A stretch of DNA of 64,000 nucleotides from Puffinus mauretanicus. Its lineage: Eukaryota > Chordata > Aves > Procellariiformes > Procellariidae. Below, piece by piece: positions 39,637 through 50,995 of the stretch; the first letter of the stretch is position 1; each line of letters opens with the position of its first letter. The notes below the pieces were generated by a model that was given only the letters and a program-made list of their open reading frames with translations, was not told the DNA's origin and ran no database searches. Position numbers and translations under genes: made by a program. The stretch spans positions 1-64,000 of the forward strand of contig JAJKFH010000425.1 in NCBI GenBank assembly GCA_023333565.1. Reading direction: 5' to 3'.

Positions 39637-42600
39637 AACAATCTGGCCTGTGATCTGCCCCCTACCCTCTCCATTATACACTGTGTTAACAGATTGTCAG
39701 ACATCCCCTGGAGAGAAAACGTATATCCTGACAGACAAACCAGTTTTACATCTACACATAATTTCCAAACAAAAAGTCTGCTCTGAAGTCCAGTTAAATA
39801 AAGAACAACTCCTGGAAAAAGTGCTTACTTTCTAACTTTTTCTCTTTTTCCTTTCTAAAGGAATAGGCTAAGAACAGTACAGCAAGGAAGGCAAAGGCGG
39901 CCTCAATAGAGCTATTATTTCCCCTCCTGCACAGGTGGTAGGCTCAGCTTTTTCCCCTCCCAGTGTTATAGCCAGTGCAGCTGTATCAGAGCATGTATAA
40001 TTAATTAATTATACATGCCTTAGTATATAATTAAGTATAGGGGTGGTGTAGGAGGGGTACATCAATGATTTTATAGAAGAAGAGAAATAGGAGGCATATT
40101 GTAGCTCTGATTCACAGTTTGTAGGTTTCTCCACCCCCTGGGGCAATGCAACTGCCCTCTGTAATTGAACCCACAGCTTGTACCTTTTTTTTTTTTAAAA
40201 CAGCAGAACAATAATGTCAATGAATAAAGAGACTGTGATCTAGAGTTCGACTTCAGCCAAATTGTGAGGATGGGAGACTAAGATCTTAAAGGTAACAAAA
40301 CTGAAGGCAGTGACTGCTAAATCAGTGTGGTGTGCAGAGCAAGACACTGCTAGTGCAATCAGAAGCGCAGCAGTGAAGCTCAGCATAGGCATAGAGATCT
40401 AGTTGCAGCACTGGATCATATGAACATGGTATTTTTCTTCCAAGTGATTGATAACTGAACTTACCCTTACTAGAATTTTAAAGCCTGTAAAAAAGAATAA
40501 CCATCCTGGAAGAGAAACTAATGTCCTTTTTGTGTATGGTTATGTTGATGTCTGATAAGATTGCAAACATCCATTTAGATGATAAATTGTAAATCACATG
40601 CTTTAGTTTTGGTAGTGTGTACTTGAGAAGATAGAGGTAACATCAGTCTCTACCTCCTCTCTTGTATAGACCTCTTGAGTATCTCCTCACTGTCATTATC
40701 CTGCAACAGAAGCAGTGAATGGGGTGATTTTTCTTCTGTCTGTTGTTGGAAGGCTAATGAATGTCTTTAGCTTTTTGCATTTTTATTTCCATTGTGTTGG
40801 AAAAAATATGCCAGTAAAACCTCAGGTAAAGACTTCCTTTACCATGCAAAAAAGAAGAAAGAAATATAAATATGATGGGAGCCCAATCTTCTTGTGAAAA
40901 CATGTGAATAATCAAAAGTAAGCAAAGAGTTTAAGTCAAATGACTCTGCCAGTTTTGCTGGATAGTTCTTGGCCTTGTTTTTAATATCAGCTGTCAGCCA
41001 TCCAGCTTTATATTTATTTTTGCCTTTCCATCATTGAAAGTGTAAAGACACCTTTTGGTTATTGCTCAGATGAGAAAATATGTGTGTTAGGCTGTTTGTA
41101 ATTCATGTGTGGCAGTCTCCTGTGTAACAGCAAGACTGTGCTGAAAAATCACATAGACCATAGTTTTTGCAATAAATTACTTGATTACAAAGGATTTTGT
41201 TAAGATTTCAGGGGGAGGTGGGGTGGCTGGGGACTGTTTGTTTTCTATTGGAAATGCTATGAATGTGGATGCATTCATCCTCTCAAGTCACATGTGATTC
41301 CAATAAGGTTATTTATGGTTTATGCAACTTCCTATATGGGTGTATTTTAGAAAGACATAGAATACCAACAGCCCAAATGCTACTTCCTACATTGTTTCAG
41401 TAACTGTGTGATTTGGAACCACCTACACACACACTCTTTTACCTCCAAACTCATTAAAATATGGTATGATTTCTGATATTTTCATGGGGAAAACACACTG
41501 CTATGCAAGGTCACATGACCAGTTTCTATCAGAAAGCTGTTACAAAGTAATTTGCCAATAAATAGGTGTTGTGGTGGGTTTGTTTTCCCTCCTTAAGCCA
41601 CATTCTATCTAACAGAAGATACTTTTATATTTTCTAGATTTTTTTTTCCTTTCAGATTATTTTTTGATAGTAGTAGAAACAACTAGCAGTTTAAGCTATT
41701 TAAACATTAAGGTAAAACATTTCTGGTTATAGTAAGCCTGTTTGCTTTCTGTGTATTAGCAGTGCAGATGCCTCTTCTGTTTGAACAGCGTCCGAGCAGT
41801 GTAGGAGATGCACCGCTGCCCAGGAGTTCCAGGCAGAGTTTGCACCAACACAGTTCTTGAACATTTCCCAATGTCATTAACCTTGGCATTACTCAAACGA
41901 TAATGAAACCGGTCTCTGGTGCATCTTTCCATGCTCTGTGATATCATCCCACAGTAAATAATGTGAACCCAGTATGATGATCATATGTTGAGGTATTCTT
42001 TAATATTCTCAGTTTGTTGGCTAATGGTTTTGCTTGCTGTGCATGAGGAGCCTGGGAGAACTGCATCTAAACTGTACAGCTGACTTAAAACTGTAGGGCC
42101 TTATCACCTATTCTCAAGATTAAAATATTTGTCTATCAGAATTTGGGATTTTTTTACCAAAACAAATAGAAGTTGAAAACAGTTTTATCACTTCCCTTTC
42201 AATATGGAAAACTGCTAGACGCTTTCTTTTCCCTCTTTGTTTTCTCTCCATCAACACCTGCTATGTGTTTTTTTTTCACTAGCGAAGGCAGTACTATTCA
42301 CATCAGTACTTAGTTTTTCTTGAGAACCTGTGAATCTACCTCTGAACAGAGGACTGACCATTTATCATAAAAAGATAATGAGGACAAAAATGGATACTTT
42401 TTTTAGGATGGTCTTCTTCCTATGGTATTTCATACTTTAGAACCAAACTCAAAATCCGAAGTCTGTGACTCAAAGCATCATGGATTTTAAAATACTTTTC
42501 TCTTGTTTCAATTTACTTTTCTGCATCTGTTAGTCTACAAAAGATTTTTTGCAATGCTGAACCCTCCGCTCTTTCATTAATTATATGTTGTGACATCTAC

Positions 42601-43426
42601 TCGTCCAGTTACTATGAGTTGTTTACAAATCGTGGAAAGAGTTACCACAATGGCAGTGACTTTTAAGAGGTTCTTAAGAAAACCAGCTAATTTGAATTGC
42701 TGCAATTCTGTTAAACTACTTGGGGTTATGACAATTCATATAAGCAAAGGATTGTGTGTTTACATTGTGCCTAAGGGATGAATATGTGTTTGATAACATT
42801 CCCCTACAGCCTTCTGTTAAGGTTTATTGCATTTGCCTGGAAGCAATGTCAATTTTTTCTTCACCCATACAGCTAGTAATAGCAATAGTCCAACTCTTCT
42901 CCATTTTCTGCTGGTTCAGCAGCTCTTTTATTTCATAGCTTGATCTCAGCAGCTGATGCCACTCATCCATTCATGCATTCATAAAAAACCTCAGAAGGTA
43001 ACAATGAATAGTAATACAAATATTTCTTCTTTTTCCTCCCACCAAAGATCTTGAAGTTTTTTTCTGGAAGGCATTCCAAGCTTACAGCAACAACAAGAAA
43101 TGTCAGCAAAGACAGGTATCCTAAGAGTAATGGAATAGAAACAGATTCTTTAAAAAAACCACCACCTGAAAACCAACAAAAAACCCACCCACAAGACTGG
43201 AGGGAAACTTGAGGGCTAGACCCAAGGGGAAGAGAAACTGATGCTGTTATTATGAAAGGTAAATTTCATGTCATTATATCTTAGATTTTAATTTCTACAG
43301 GCATGGTCTCACAGGCAGTGCAAACAATTCACCTTTCTTAAACTGTATGTGTATCCCAGATTTGTTCCAACAACTTAAATATCTTTTATTTATGTCTTAC
43401 ATGTAATGTATTTAGTAATACTATGT
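39637..43426. other. AT-rich non-coding DNA
   Basis: There are no genes. It contains a perfect 28-bp palindrome at 39991-40018 (listed separately) and a short poly-T near 40187. Overlapping minus-strand frames at 41707-41947 are 60-63 codons and unrecognised. No recognisable transposons until the LTR at 43432. Confidence 0.65.
39991..40018. repeat. Perfect 28-bp palindrome
   Basis: The arm GCATGTATAATTAA is followed directly by its exact reverse complement with no spacer, giving a 28-bp perfect palindrome. The centre is three TTAATTAA-type steps and the ends carry GCATG/CATGC. A related imperfect phrase (TATATAATTAAGTATA) follows at about 40023-40039. Cruciform extrusion or a homeodomain-dimer type site are possible; chance in AT-rich DNA cannot be excluded, though 28 perfect bases with zero spacer is unusual. 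Confidence 0.7.
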
Positions 43427-43431
43427 CACAG
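43427..43431 (+). repeat. Target site duplication, left (CACAG)
   Basis: The five bases CACAG immediately left of the LTR are repeated exactly at 44018-44022 immediately right of it. This is a 5-bp integrase target duplication. Confidence 0.85.
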
Positions 43432-44017
43432 TGTGTTGGTTTTGGCTGGGATAGAGTTAATTTTCTTCATAGTAGCTAGTATAGGGCTATATTTTGGATT
43501 TGTGCTGGAAACAGGATTGATAACACAGGGATGTTTTTGTTACTGCTGAGCAGTGCTTACACAGTCAAGGCCTTTTCTGCTTCCCACCCCACCCCACTAG
43601 CAAGTAGGCTGGGGGTGCACAAGAAGTTGGGAGGGGACACAGCTGGGGCAGCTGACCCCAACTGACCAAAGGGATATTCCATACCATATGATGTCATGCT
43701 AGTAAGGCGGTGAAGAAGAAGGAAGGGGAGGACATTTGGAGTGATGGCATTTGTCTTCCCGAGCAACTGTTAGGTGTGATGGAGCCCTGCTTTCCTGGAG
43801 ATGGCTGAACACCTGCCTGCTGATGGGAAGGAGTGAATGAATTCCTTGTTTTGCTTGCTTTGCATGTGCGGCTTTTGCTTTACCTGTTAAACCGTCTTTA
43901 TCTCAGCCCACGAGTTTTCTCACTTTTACCCTTCTGATTCTCTCCCCCATCCCACCAGGGGGGAGTAAGCGAGCAACTGTGTGGTGCTTAGTTGCGGGCT
44001 GGGGTTAAACCACGACA
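43432..44017 (+). mobile_element. Solo LTR of an avian endogenous retrovirus (586 bp)
   Basis: The element starts TGTGTTGGTTTTGG and ends AAACCACGACA, so it has the TG...CA termini of an LTR. It is flanked by a perfect 5-bp duplication, CACAG. No gag, pol or env sequence is adjacent, so it is a solo LTR left by recombination between two LTRs. I recognise the sequence as a widespread bird LTR; a 5-bp duplication fits gammaretrovirus-like or ERVL-like families better than 6-bp ERVK. Sense is plus because the U3-type promoter region precedes the GTTAAA polyadenylation-like motif near 43887. The TATA region seen in the second copy is eroded here (43700-43712). Minus-strand frame 43557-43766 inside it is a shadow. 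Confidence 0.9.
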
Positions 44018-44022
44018 CACAG
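44018..44022 (+). repeat. Target site duplication, right (CACAG)
   Basis: Exact copy of 43427-43431 on the other side of the LTR. Confidence 0.85.
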
Positions 44023-44055
44023 TCAAAGAAAAAGATGAAAAAGATTGAAGGATGC

Positions 44056-44078
44056 TTTTTATTTATTTATTTATTATT
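44056..44078 (+). repeat. (TTTA)n microsatellite
   Basis: Four to five TTTA units, just 3' of the solo LTR. Confidence 0.75.
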
Positions 44079-45538
44079 TTCTTATAACATCTGATGCACT
44101 TGCATAGTCTTCGTGATCTTTAGTCAGAGAGGAAGACTGGACAAGAGCTAAAATGTTCTGTGAGAATGTGATAATAGGCTGAGAAAGAGCATGCCTCATA
44201 TAAGAAGGTAGATAATCAAACAGAAAATGCAATTTAGGATATGTAGATTGCTGTCTTAAATGTTCCTCTGATGGGGATCTTCAGCACTAGCACGGTACAT
44301 ATTATTAGAATATGTATTCATTGTGAAATGTCATCTTTAAAAATTTGTCTTTCATTACTATCAATCCAAGAATTCTCTAACTAAATATGATGCAGGGAGC
44401 TGTAAATATGAAGTAAAAGGCTGTATAATTCCTAAAATTGTAAAGCTCCTTACATATTCAGTGGCAACAAACCAAACCAATTTGACTTTTTTCCATGGAG
44501 AGTTGGAATAAATCTTCTGGGATTAAAAAAAGAAAAGAAAAAAAAAAAAAAAAGGCTTATTCCTTTGGCTCTCTCCATCCTTTTGGCTCTCTATGGGTGC
44601 ATATGTGTTTGGTTTGGTTTAGAAAATTTGATTTAGAATCTCAAATAAGTCTGCTTGTAGAGTGGAAAACGTAATACGCTATTCCCTCATAGCAGTCTTT
44701 CTGAAAAAAAGGCTAAGGTATTGCATTTCTCTGGGGTTTTGCTTTTTTTTTTTTTTAATTAGAATTAAAGTTGAAAAGTATATCAAGTGCATGATAAGAC
44801 AGAGCTCATTCATATATGTCAAACTACATTGTCCCTGACGACTCAAGGCCCAAATCTTCTTCCTGATGTGCCCATGCAAGTCATTAACTTCACTGATGTT
44901 ACAGGGACATAACAGAGACCACAAGTTGGCCTGCTGTGTATAGAGGTTACAACAGAAGGCAATTAACTACAATCTCTACCAGTACACGTTGTCCCACAAT
45001 CTGTTTTTCATTGGCATTTTCAATGGGGGTTTTATGACAGATTTCTGTATAGTATTTTTCAACAATCCTAGGGAGTAAATTATTGGTAATTGCTATTGAT
45101 TATTCTTGTTTACAGAAGCTACACTTACAGCTTCAGGGGAAGAGGATGGTTGTCAGGATCTTTGTTTTTTAAAGAGTTGCAGTTATTGACTGTGTTGATT
45201 AACTCAATGCTTGTTATTTTTTTCCAAAGACCAGAGAAAACTGCTTAGCAGAACCATGGCAAAAATCATCCCTGCATTCTTTTGCCACTAATGGTGCACT
45301 GAGATAGTAATCTCAATTGACTGATTATGGTTTAACAAATAATTGTCATGCAGAAAAATGCTTGAGGTGCCAAGAGTGCTTGACAATCCATACTAGAGTT
45401 ACTTCAAAATTGTCTTTTTTACATCTTTATCTGGATCTTATGATTCTCAGTTGTTTAGTGAACACCTAATTGCATTCTAATGAGTTATGGCTTGATATTA
45501 TGAGATTTTCTGGTTTAATTCTTGTTGAATGTATTGGA

Positions 45539-45570
45539 AGTGATGCTACTAGAGCAATGCTAGCATCACT
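45539..45570. repeat. Inverted repeat, 10-bp arms and 12-nt loop
   Basis: AGTGATGCTA (45539-45548) is exactly complementary to TAGCATCACT (45561-45570), with CTAGAGCAATGC between. It could form a short RNA or DNA stem-loop. Nothing else nearby indicates a non-coding RNA gene. Confidence 0.6.
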
Positions 45571-46104
45571 AGATTCAAAAGATGTTTTAATAAGGGAATA
45601 TGGATAATTGGAATTTTCCATTGTTTTTGGACAGTTGTTCCTGATTACTTAATCACTATATATTTCATGGGTTTTGAGTTTTGAGCATTCTTTTCTGCCT
45701 CTAGAATTCACGTTTTCTGAGAATGTCATGTATGCAAGTGAAACAAAGAGAACTGTTGTATTACAAAAACCTTTCATTGCCATTCCTCTCTATTCATCAA
45801 AGATCTCAATAAAACACATAACTATAAAATAAGGTTTCTCTGCAGTTTGAAGTACTCCTTCAGGTGATTCATGCATAATATTTTAACCAAAAATGTGATG
45901 TTAATTTCATTGCATACATAGAATTTTGTTTCTCTTACAAGTTTCTTCTCAAGGAATTAAATACCCAAAAAATACTGAATTAATGACTAACTAATACTGT
46001 ATCTTGCACATGCAATAAGATTTCTGATTTTAAAATAATATTTCAATAGAAACTGAATAGTGTTTTAGAAACTGAATCAAAAGCTCAAGAAGTCTGGAAA
46101 AACC

Positions 46105-46200
46105 TGTTTGGTTTTGGTGGGGTTTTTTTTGGAGGGGGGGGCATTTTTTTTGGTTTTGTGTGTTGGTTTTGTTTTTTTGTTGTTGGGTTTTTTTTTTGTT
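46105..46200 (+). repeat. G/T-only low-complexity tract
   Basis: Nearly 100 bases consist almost only of G and T, with runs GGGG, eight G and several poly-T blocks. Similar GT-rich tracts are common in bird genomes. Several G runs give moderate G-quadruplex potential on the plus strand. Confidence 0.7.
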
Positions 46201-47646
46201 AGACTACCTCAGTATAATCAAGTAAGCCACTGGTACATTTTTTCTTAATTGCTTAGTCGCATTTGTGTTTTGGAATGCGTGGGTCAGAACCTATGTCTCC
46301 TTGGAAGGCAGACATTCACTATTTTGGGGACTTTTGCAGTTTAAAAAAGTAATAGTTGCTTGGGCCCTCCTTCGTAAAGATCATTTAACTGTGGAAGGGT
46401 AACTGTGTTGTATGAGTTCTATATCTATCAGATGGGATATGTTAAACTGTGGAAAAAGCAGAGTTCTTCAGGTTTAAGAATGTGATTTCTTCTCTGAGCT
46501 GTGTAAGGAAACCCTCTTAAAAACAAACAAAAAAGCTAAACTTTGTGCACTTGTAAACTCTGTTTTGTAAAGAGTGTATTTGCTTGAGTAGATTTGTGGT
46601 AATTTTAGCATCCACTTATGTATCCATCCCTCTGTGTATAAGTTACTTGATTTTTGTGATTTTGAAAATTATCTGTCTGACACTTAAGCCTTACTTTGAT
46701 TCTTCAATTGGTGCTGTTTAATGAATCACATTGGGCCAAAAAATGAATAAACGGAATTTTAATATATCTATTTATGCTCATTGCAGTATATAGTAAGTTT
46801 GATTAATCATGTTTAGAGTACTGAATATGTAAGCAGGTTCACTTCGTGTACACTTTAAAACTCCATATGACATCTTCATACTAGCTAGAGGTAGCTCTAA
46901 ATGTCGTTGTTTCCTGCAATACTTGCTGTGACATATGTTAGCTATTTAGTCCAAACTACCCAAGGAAAATGGGCTGGGAAAAAAGTGGGTAAAAAGCTAT
47001 AGTTTTGTTGTATATTAACATACAAATTCAACAACATCTGAAATGACCAGATACTCCTTTGGTGAAAATGTTCTGACCTTTCTTAACAGAGTGGATGTAT
47101 TTTATAAGATATTGAAAACTACTGATTACTTTCACAGTTTTTCTTACGGAATAAACTGGTGAAATTAAGGGTAATTATAGCTAAAAAGATTACAGAACAG
47201 AGCATCTAGTGTGTTTATTGCTCAATGACTGTTTTTATAACATTTGACCTAAGAAAAGCTTATAAAACGGTTTTAGTTACTAGAGTTCACATCGTCAGTG
47301 GTGCAGTAGAAAAAAGAATCATTTGTATCTCATGGTTAAGGAAATTACCCATTTCATAGTAGTTATATCTTCTGGAGAGGTATGTCTTCTCCTGGGGGGA
47401 ATGAAAATAAAGTACTGAAAACTGCTTTCATTTTCAAATGAAAACTTGTTCTGAATTGTTTTTATTAACTGTGTATTGATAAAGCTGCAAGTACATGCAG
47501 ACATCAAAGAATATGGAAGATCCAGTAGCACCACATGTAGTTAAACCTATGTGGTGCATGTGGTCTCATTTTCTTAGACAGGTTTTTTCTATTTAGAATG
47601 CAGTATTTTATACTGGTTGTCTATGACCTTATGCTAACCTCTTTTC

Positions 47647-47859
47647 ATGGCAGCATCACTAAAAAATTTTTCAATTCATTTTATTTCCAAAATAGGAGGA
47701 GCACATTTGCCAATGATGACAAGTTGGAGAAGAGCATCTGATACTCTGGACAGCAGGCCTATTATGCAGCAGGACCTCCACAGGTTGGAGAAATGGACTG
47801 AAAGGAGCATCTGGAAGTTCAGCCAAGGAAAAGGAAAGTCTGCACCTGGGGTGGAATAA
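47647..47859 (+). pseudogene. CR1 reverse-transcriptase remnant (palm to thumb)
   Basis: The second half of this frame reads QQDLHRLEKWTERSIWKF, a diverged form of the conserved CR1 ORF2 block that follows the catalytic site. The preceding block, FANDDKLE, equivalent to the FADD catalytic motif, lies in the next frame (about 47705-47728), so a frameshift separates them. The first catalytic aspartate is replaced by N. The frame stops soon after, at GVE. It is a dead fragment of the CR1 described for 47690-48280, not a gene; the ATG at 47647 and the first ~15 codons are outside CR1. Confidence 0.7.
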
Positions 47860-48280
47860 CTTTCAAAAGGAGAGTGTGTTGACTGGCTGAAAAGCAGCTT
47901 GGGAGAAAGCAGCAGGTGAAGGGGGGGGTGGGACAGTAAAACAACCAAAAAAAAAAAAACCCAAAATAGCAGTGGTCTTCGAGGACAAGTTGCACATGAG
48001 TCAACAGTGTGCCCCTGCAGTGAAAAAGGCCAGTTATGTTCTGTCTGACCAGCAAGAGCGTAGCTAGTCCAGTGGAGGGCCACCAAGGGGATTAAAGGGG
48101 CTAGAGTATATGATGGGTAAATTTGTTTGACCTTAAGAGGGGAAGGCTAAGAGGACACCTTACTGCTGTTCTCAACTGCCCCCATGTTGAGAGTATGGGG
48201 AAAATGGAGCCAGACTCCCTTTGGTGGTCCTCGGTGGTAGGAAGGGAGGCAATGGGCACAAGCTGAAATGTGGGAACACA
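47690..48280 (+). mobile_element. Old, decayed CR1 LINE fragment
   Basis: A chain of diverged CR1 ORF2 phrases in the correct order on the plus strand. First comes the catalytic-site region (about 47700), then the CAGGACCTCCACAGGTTGGAG block (47770). Next is a GTGTTGACTGGCTGAAAAGC block (47874) and the ACATGAGTCAACAGTGTGCC block (47994). Last come AGTGGAGGGCCACCAAGGGG (48070) and GGCAATGGGCACAAGCTGAA (48247). It is 5' truncated, carries an A-rich insertion at about 47938-47967, and stops before the 3' UTR. Divergence is much higher than in the CR1 copies at 55 and 58 kb, so it is older. Confidence 0.75.
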
Positions 48281-50824
48281 TTTCTTTTTCTTTCATCACA
48301 TTCTGTGTATTATTTCTACCTAAGTGGAAAAATGTGAATACATCCCAAAGTGAATGCCCCAAAAAACCATAAGAAACATCTCTACAATAAATGTTGATAA
48401 CTATAGATCCTCTTCCCAGCCTTCCAAATCGAACAAGGGACTTGATCTTTATGACTGTAGCAAACACACGTTGTCAGTGCTCAGTATGTTAAGAACAAAA
48501 TAAATTAGTTTACATATAACTTATATCATGTGTATGCAATTTATTGCTACAGGGTGTTCAGACTGTGGTCCAAAGTCTACTAGAAGTAATGGAAATATTT
48601 CCATCAGAGCATTTAGCAAAGTAGGACCACTTGGAAATACCCAAATTAGCAAATTCTGAACAAGCTGAATCAAATACTGGAGCCAATTTAACAGTCTCTT
48701 AACATAACCTGGGAGGAGAACTGCAGCTGCATTGCTTCTGGTGTACAAGATAGCTCCATGAGAGCCAGTTCTGGTATCATTACAAAATGAGGGCTGTGGA
48801 GACATAATTTTAGGTTCTGTGAAAGAATACTCTGTCAGTACAGATTATTTAGACTAGTGGAAATCTGGTTAGTTTCAGCAAATGCATGAATGTAGTGTTA
48901 AGGCAGGAAACTGCTTCGCCTACATAGCACAATCAGAGCATATTTATTTTGTTAATGTTATGTTACCATAAAATAATAAGGGAAATTAAATCACAATTTA
49001 ATTGTTCATCATGTTGCAGAACACATTGTATCTCAAGCTGTCATGGAAACTAGTTATCATTTCTTTGATCCTTAAACCATACACACAAAAATCGTTGAGG
49101 AAAGATAGAGGAATCACAATATTTGTATGAGAGAGATTAATGAGCTGTCTAAGCTGATTGCTTTTGCAGTAACTCATATTTCATGATATTGTATGAATGC
49201 ATAACTGAGATTTTTTTTTTTTTTAAGTTTAAATGAAAAAAATCTTTTTCTGTTTATCGATACAGATCTAATGTTATGCATACCAAGTTATGAGTTTTAC
49301 TTTCTACTTATAGCAATTTTGCTTAGTGGTAAAATATGCAATGTATCCTAACTATTTCAAAAGTGTATCTGTTGATGATTTGATTCCATAACATTTTTTC
49401 CTAGTCACTTGTCATATGATTACATTTTACAGTATAATATGAATGTATTCATGGAGAATTCATTTGGTTCTATTCATAGTACACCCTACATAAAATAAAG
49501 GATTACACTCTCTCTCTCTCTCTTTCTAATTACTGCAAAAAATATTTATCAGTTATACAATACTTCAGTGTCTATTGATCATTCAGGTCAATTGTTAGAG
49601 GTCTGTCAACATTCATGTAATAATGTCAGTGTATGATTCAGCCACACAAAAATCTTTCCTTATATGTATATACCCAGTTGGAAATTAAAAAATATTTTTT
49701 CATGTTCTTGATTACAGTGGTGAAAAAGAAAGAAAAATCAGAATTTCAAAGCATATGGTTTATTTTGTTTTATTTTTTCTACTACAATATATTCTAAACT
49801 AAGAAAACCAATCATAAAAAAAATCTGTTTATGTGATCATTTTTATTATGATAATTATAAAGGCTTATTTTCTAATCCTTGTTCATGTATGGACAAATAA
49901 AAACATAATTGTAAAACTCCACTTAAAATTAGAATGTGAAACCCCCACTTTTCTCCTCACCTTTCTCTGTGTAAACAAAAGATAGAACACTTATTTAAAT
50001 TATGTATTTGTTAGATTAATAAGCAATGCCAGTAAAAATTACAGCTCATATTGCTAGTTATGAGTAGAGCTCATGTATTCATCAGAAAAGCAAAGTAAAA
50101 CATATTTTGAAATATATAAATATAGTGATATAAACATTAAAAAAATAACATAATGTTGGGGTTTTTTTTCCCCTCTGACACGGCTTAAAGGAAATGATTA
50201 CACCTGAGCTTTTAGGCCTAACTGTAATCATTTAGGCTTTTACCACCTACATTTCAAAGATGTTAACTAGTAAGTGTCAAGACTAACACAGATATGATAT
50301 TCTGGTTGTGGTGTTAAACTAATTGATTGAACTAAGCACTTCACGAAGGCCTAGACAACTTTTGTTTCATCTGACATGGCAAAAAGGGAGACAGAAGATT
50401 TGAGAACATAATAATGTTTTAATATATTTTATTTTTTGTCTAAAACTTACAATTCAGTTTAGTCTCCTTTGCCTAGGGCATTAAGATAGAAAACATAGGT
50501 GTTAATGCAGACACTGTACAGGAATGGGCGCGTCTATCCAATTTTGCTACTTTCCTTGTATTGTCCCATATTCCCAGCTCAGTGCTCAAATCTTATCTCT
50601 ACATACTCTCTCTCACCATGTGCAGTTACCCACGACAGCTAATTTTTTTATAGTTTTCAGCTTCCTTTCCTTCTCCTTGTATGTGGATGCCAACTCTTTT
50701 GTGATACAACTGAATATGAACTTAAATATTTTTCCTGCAATAGACTTTGACTTCTTCTTTTCTGGAGAGGTAAAAGGCTGTGTTGGCAGGAAACTGCCTG
50801 CCAGCAGTATAGACCTTAAGTTGA
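48281..50824. other. AT-rich non-coding DNA
   Basis: There are no genes. A (CT)n tract is at 49508-49527 and a T-run near 49211-49224. The segment 48540-48800 has repeat-like phrases (AAGTCTACTAGAAGTAATGG) but is not assignable. Frames 48147-48467 and 48521-48805 (minus, 106 and 94 codons) and 50524-50847 (plus) are unrecognised. Confidence 0.6.
49508..49527 (+). repeat. (CT)n microsatellite
   Basis: Eight CT units followed by TTCT. Simple repeat. Confidence 0.8.
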
Positions 50825-50995
50825 AGAATCTTAGAATCATAGAATAGTTTGCATTGGAAGGGACTTTAAAGGTCATCTAGTCCAACCCCCCCAGCAATGA
50901 GCAGGGACATCTTCAACCAGATCAGGTCGCTCAGAGCCCTGTCCAGCCTGACCTTCAATGTTTGGAGGTGATGAATGGGGCATCTACCACTTCTG
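50825..50995 (-). mobile_element. CR1 LINE 3'-end fragment (about 170 bp)
   Basis: On the plus strand it begins with the CR1 terminal octamer remnants (AGAATCTTAGAATCATAG). These are followed by GGTCATCTAGTCCAACC, AATGAGCAGGGACATCTTC and GTCCAGCCTGACC, the reverse complement of the extreme 3' end of avian CR1. It is strongly 5' truncated. A small insertion (TGGAGGTGATGAATG region) precedes the final recognisable GGGGCATCTACCAC. It encodes only the last ORF2 codons and the tail. Confidence 0.85.

Larger units (their letters stand above)
44023..47689. other. Non-coding DNA, AT-rich, no gene
   Basis: A (TTTA)n tract lies at 44056-44078 and A-rich runs near 44526-44553. The section 45230-45700 is unique-looking, with several TAAT/ATTA homeodomain-type cores and a 10-bp-arm inverted repeat at 45539-45570. 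It has no open frame of note and reads like non-coding sequence that could be conserved, but this cannot be judged from one genome. Confidence 0.55.

Noticed and set aside
43432..44017. Complete provirus near the LTR
   Set aside because: Host DNA with a matching 5-bp duplication follows on both sides, and no retroviral gene remnants are adjacent.
47676..48086. 136-codon minus-strand frame with a hydrophobic stretch
   Set aside because: It runs antisense across the old plus-strand CR1; the hydrophobic run is the translation of A-rich and G-rich simple sequence.
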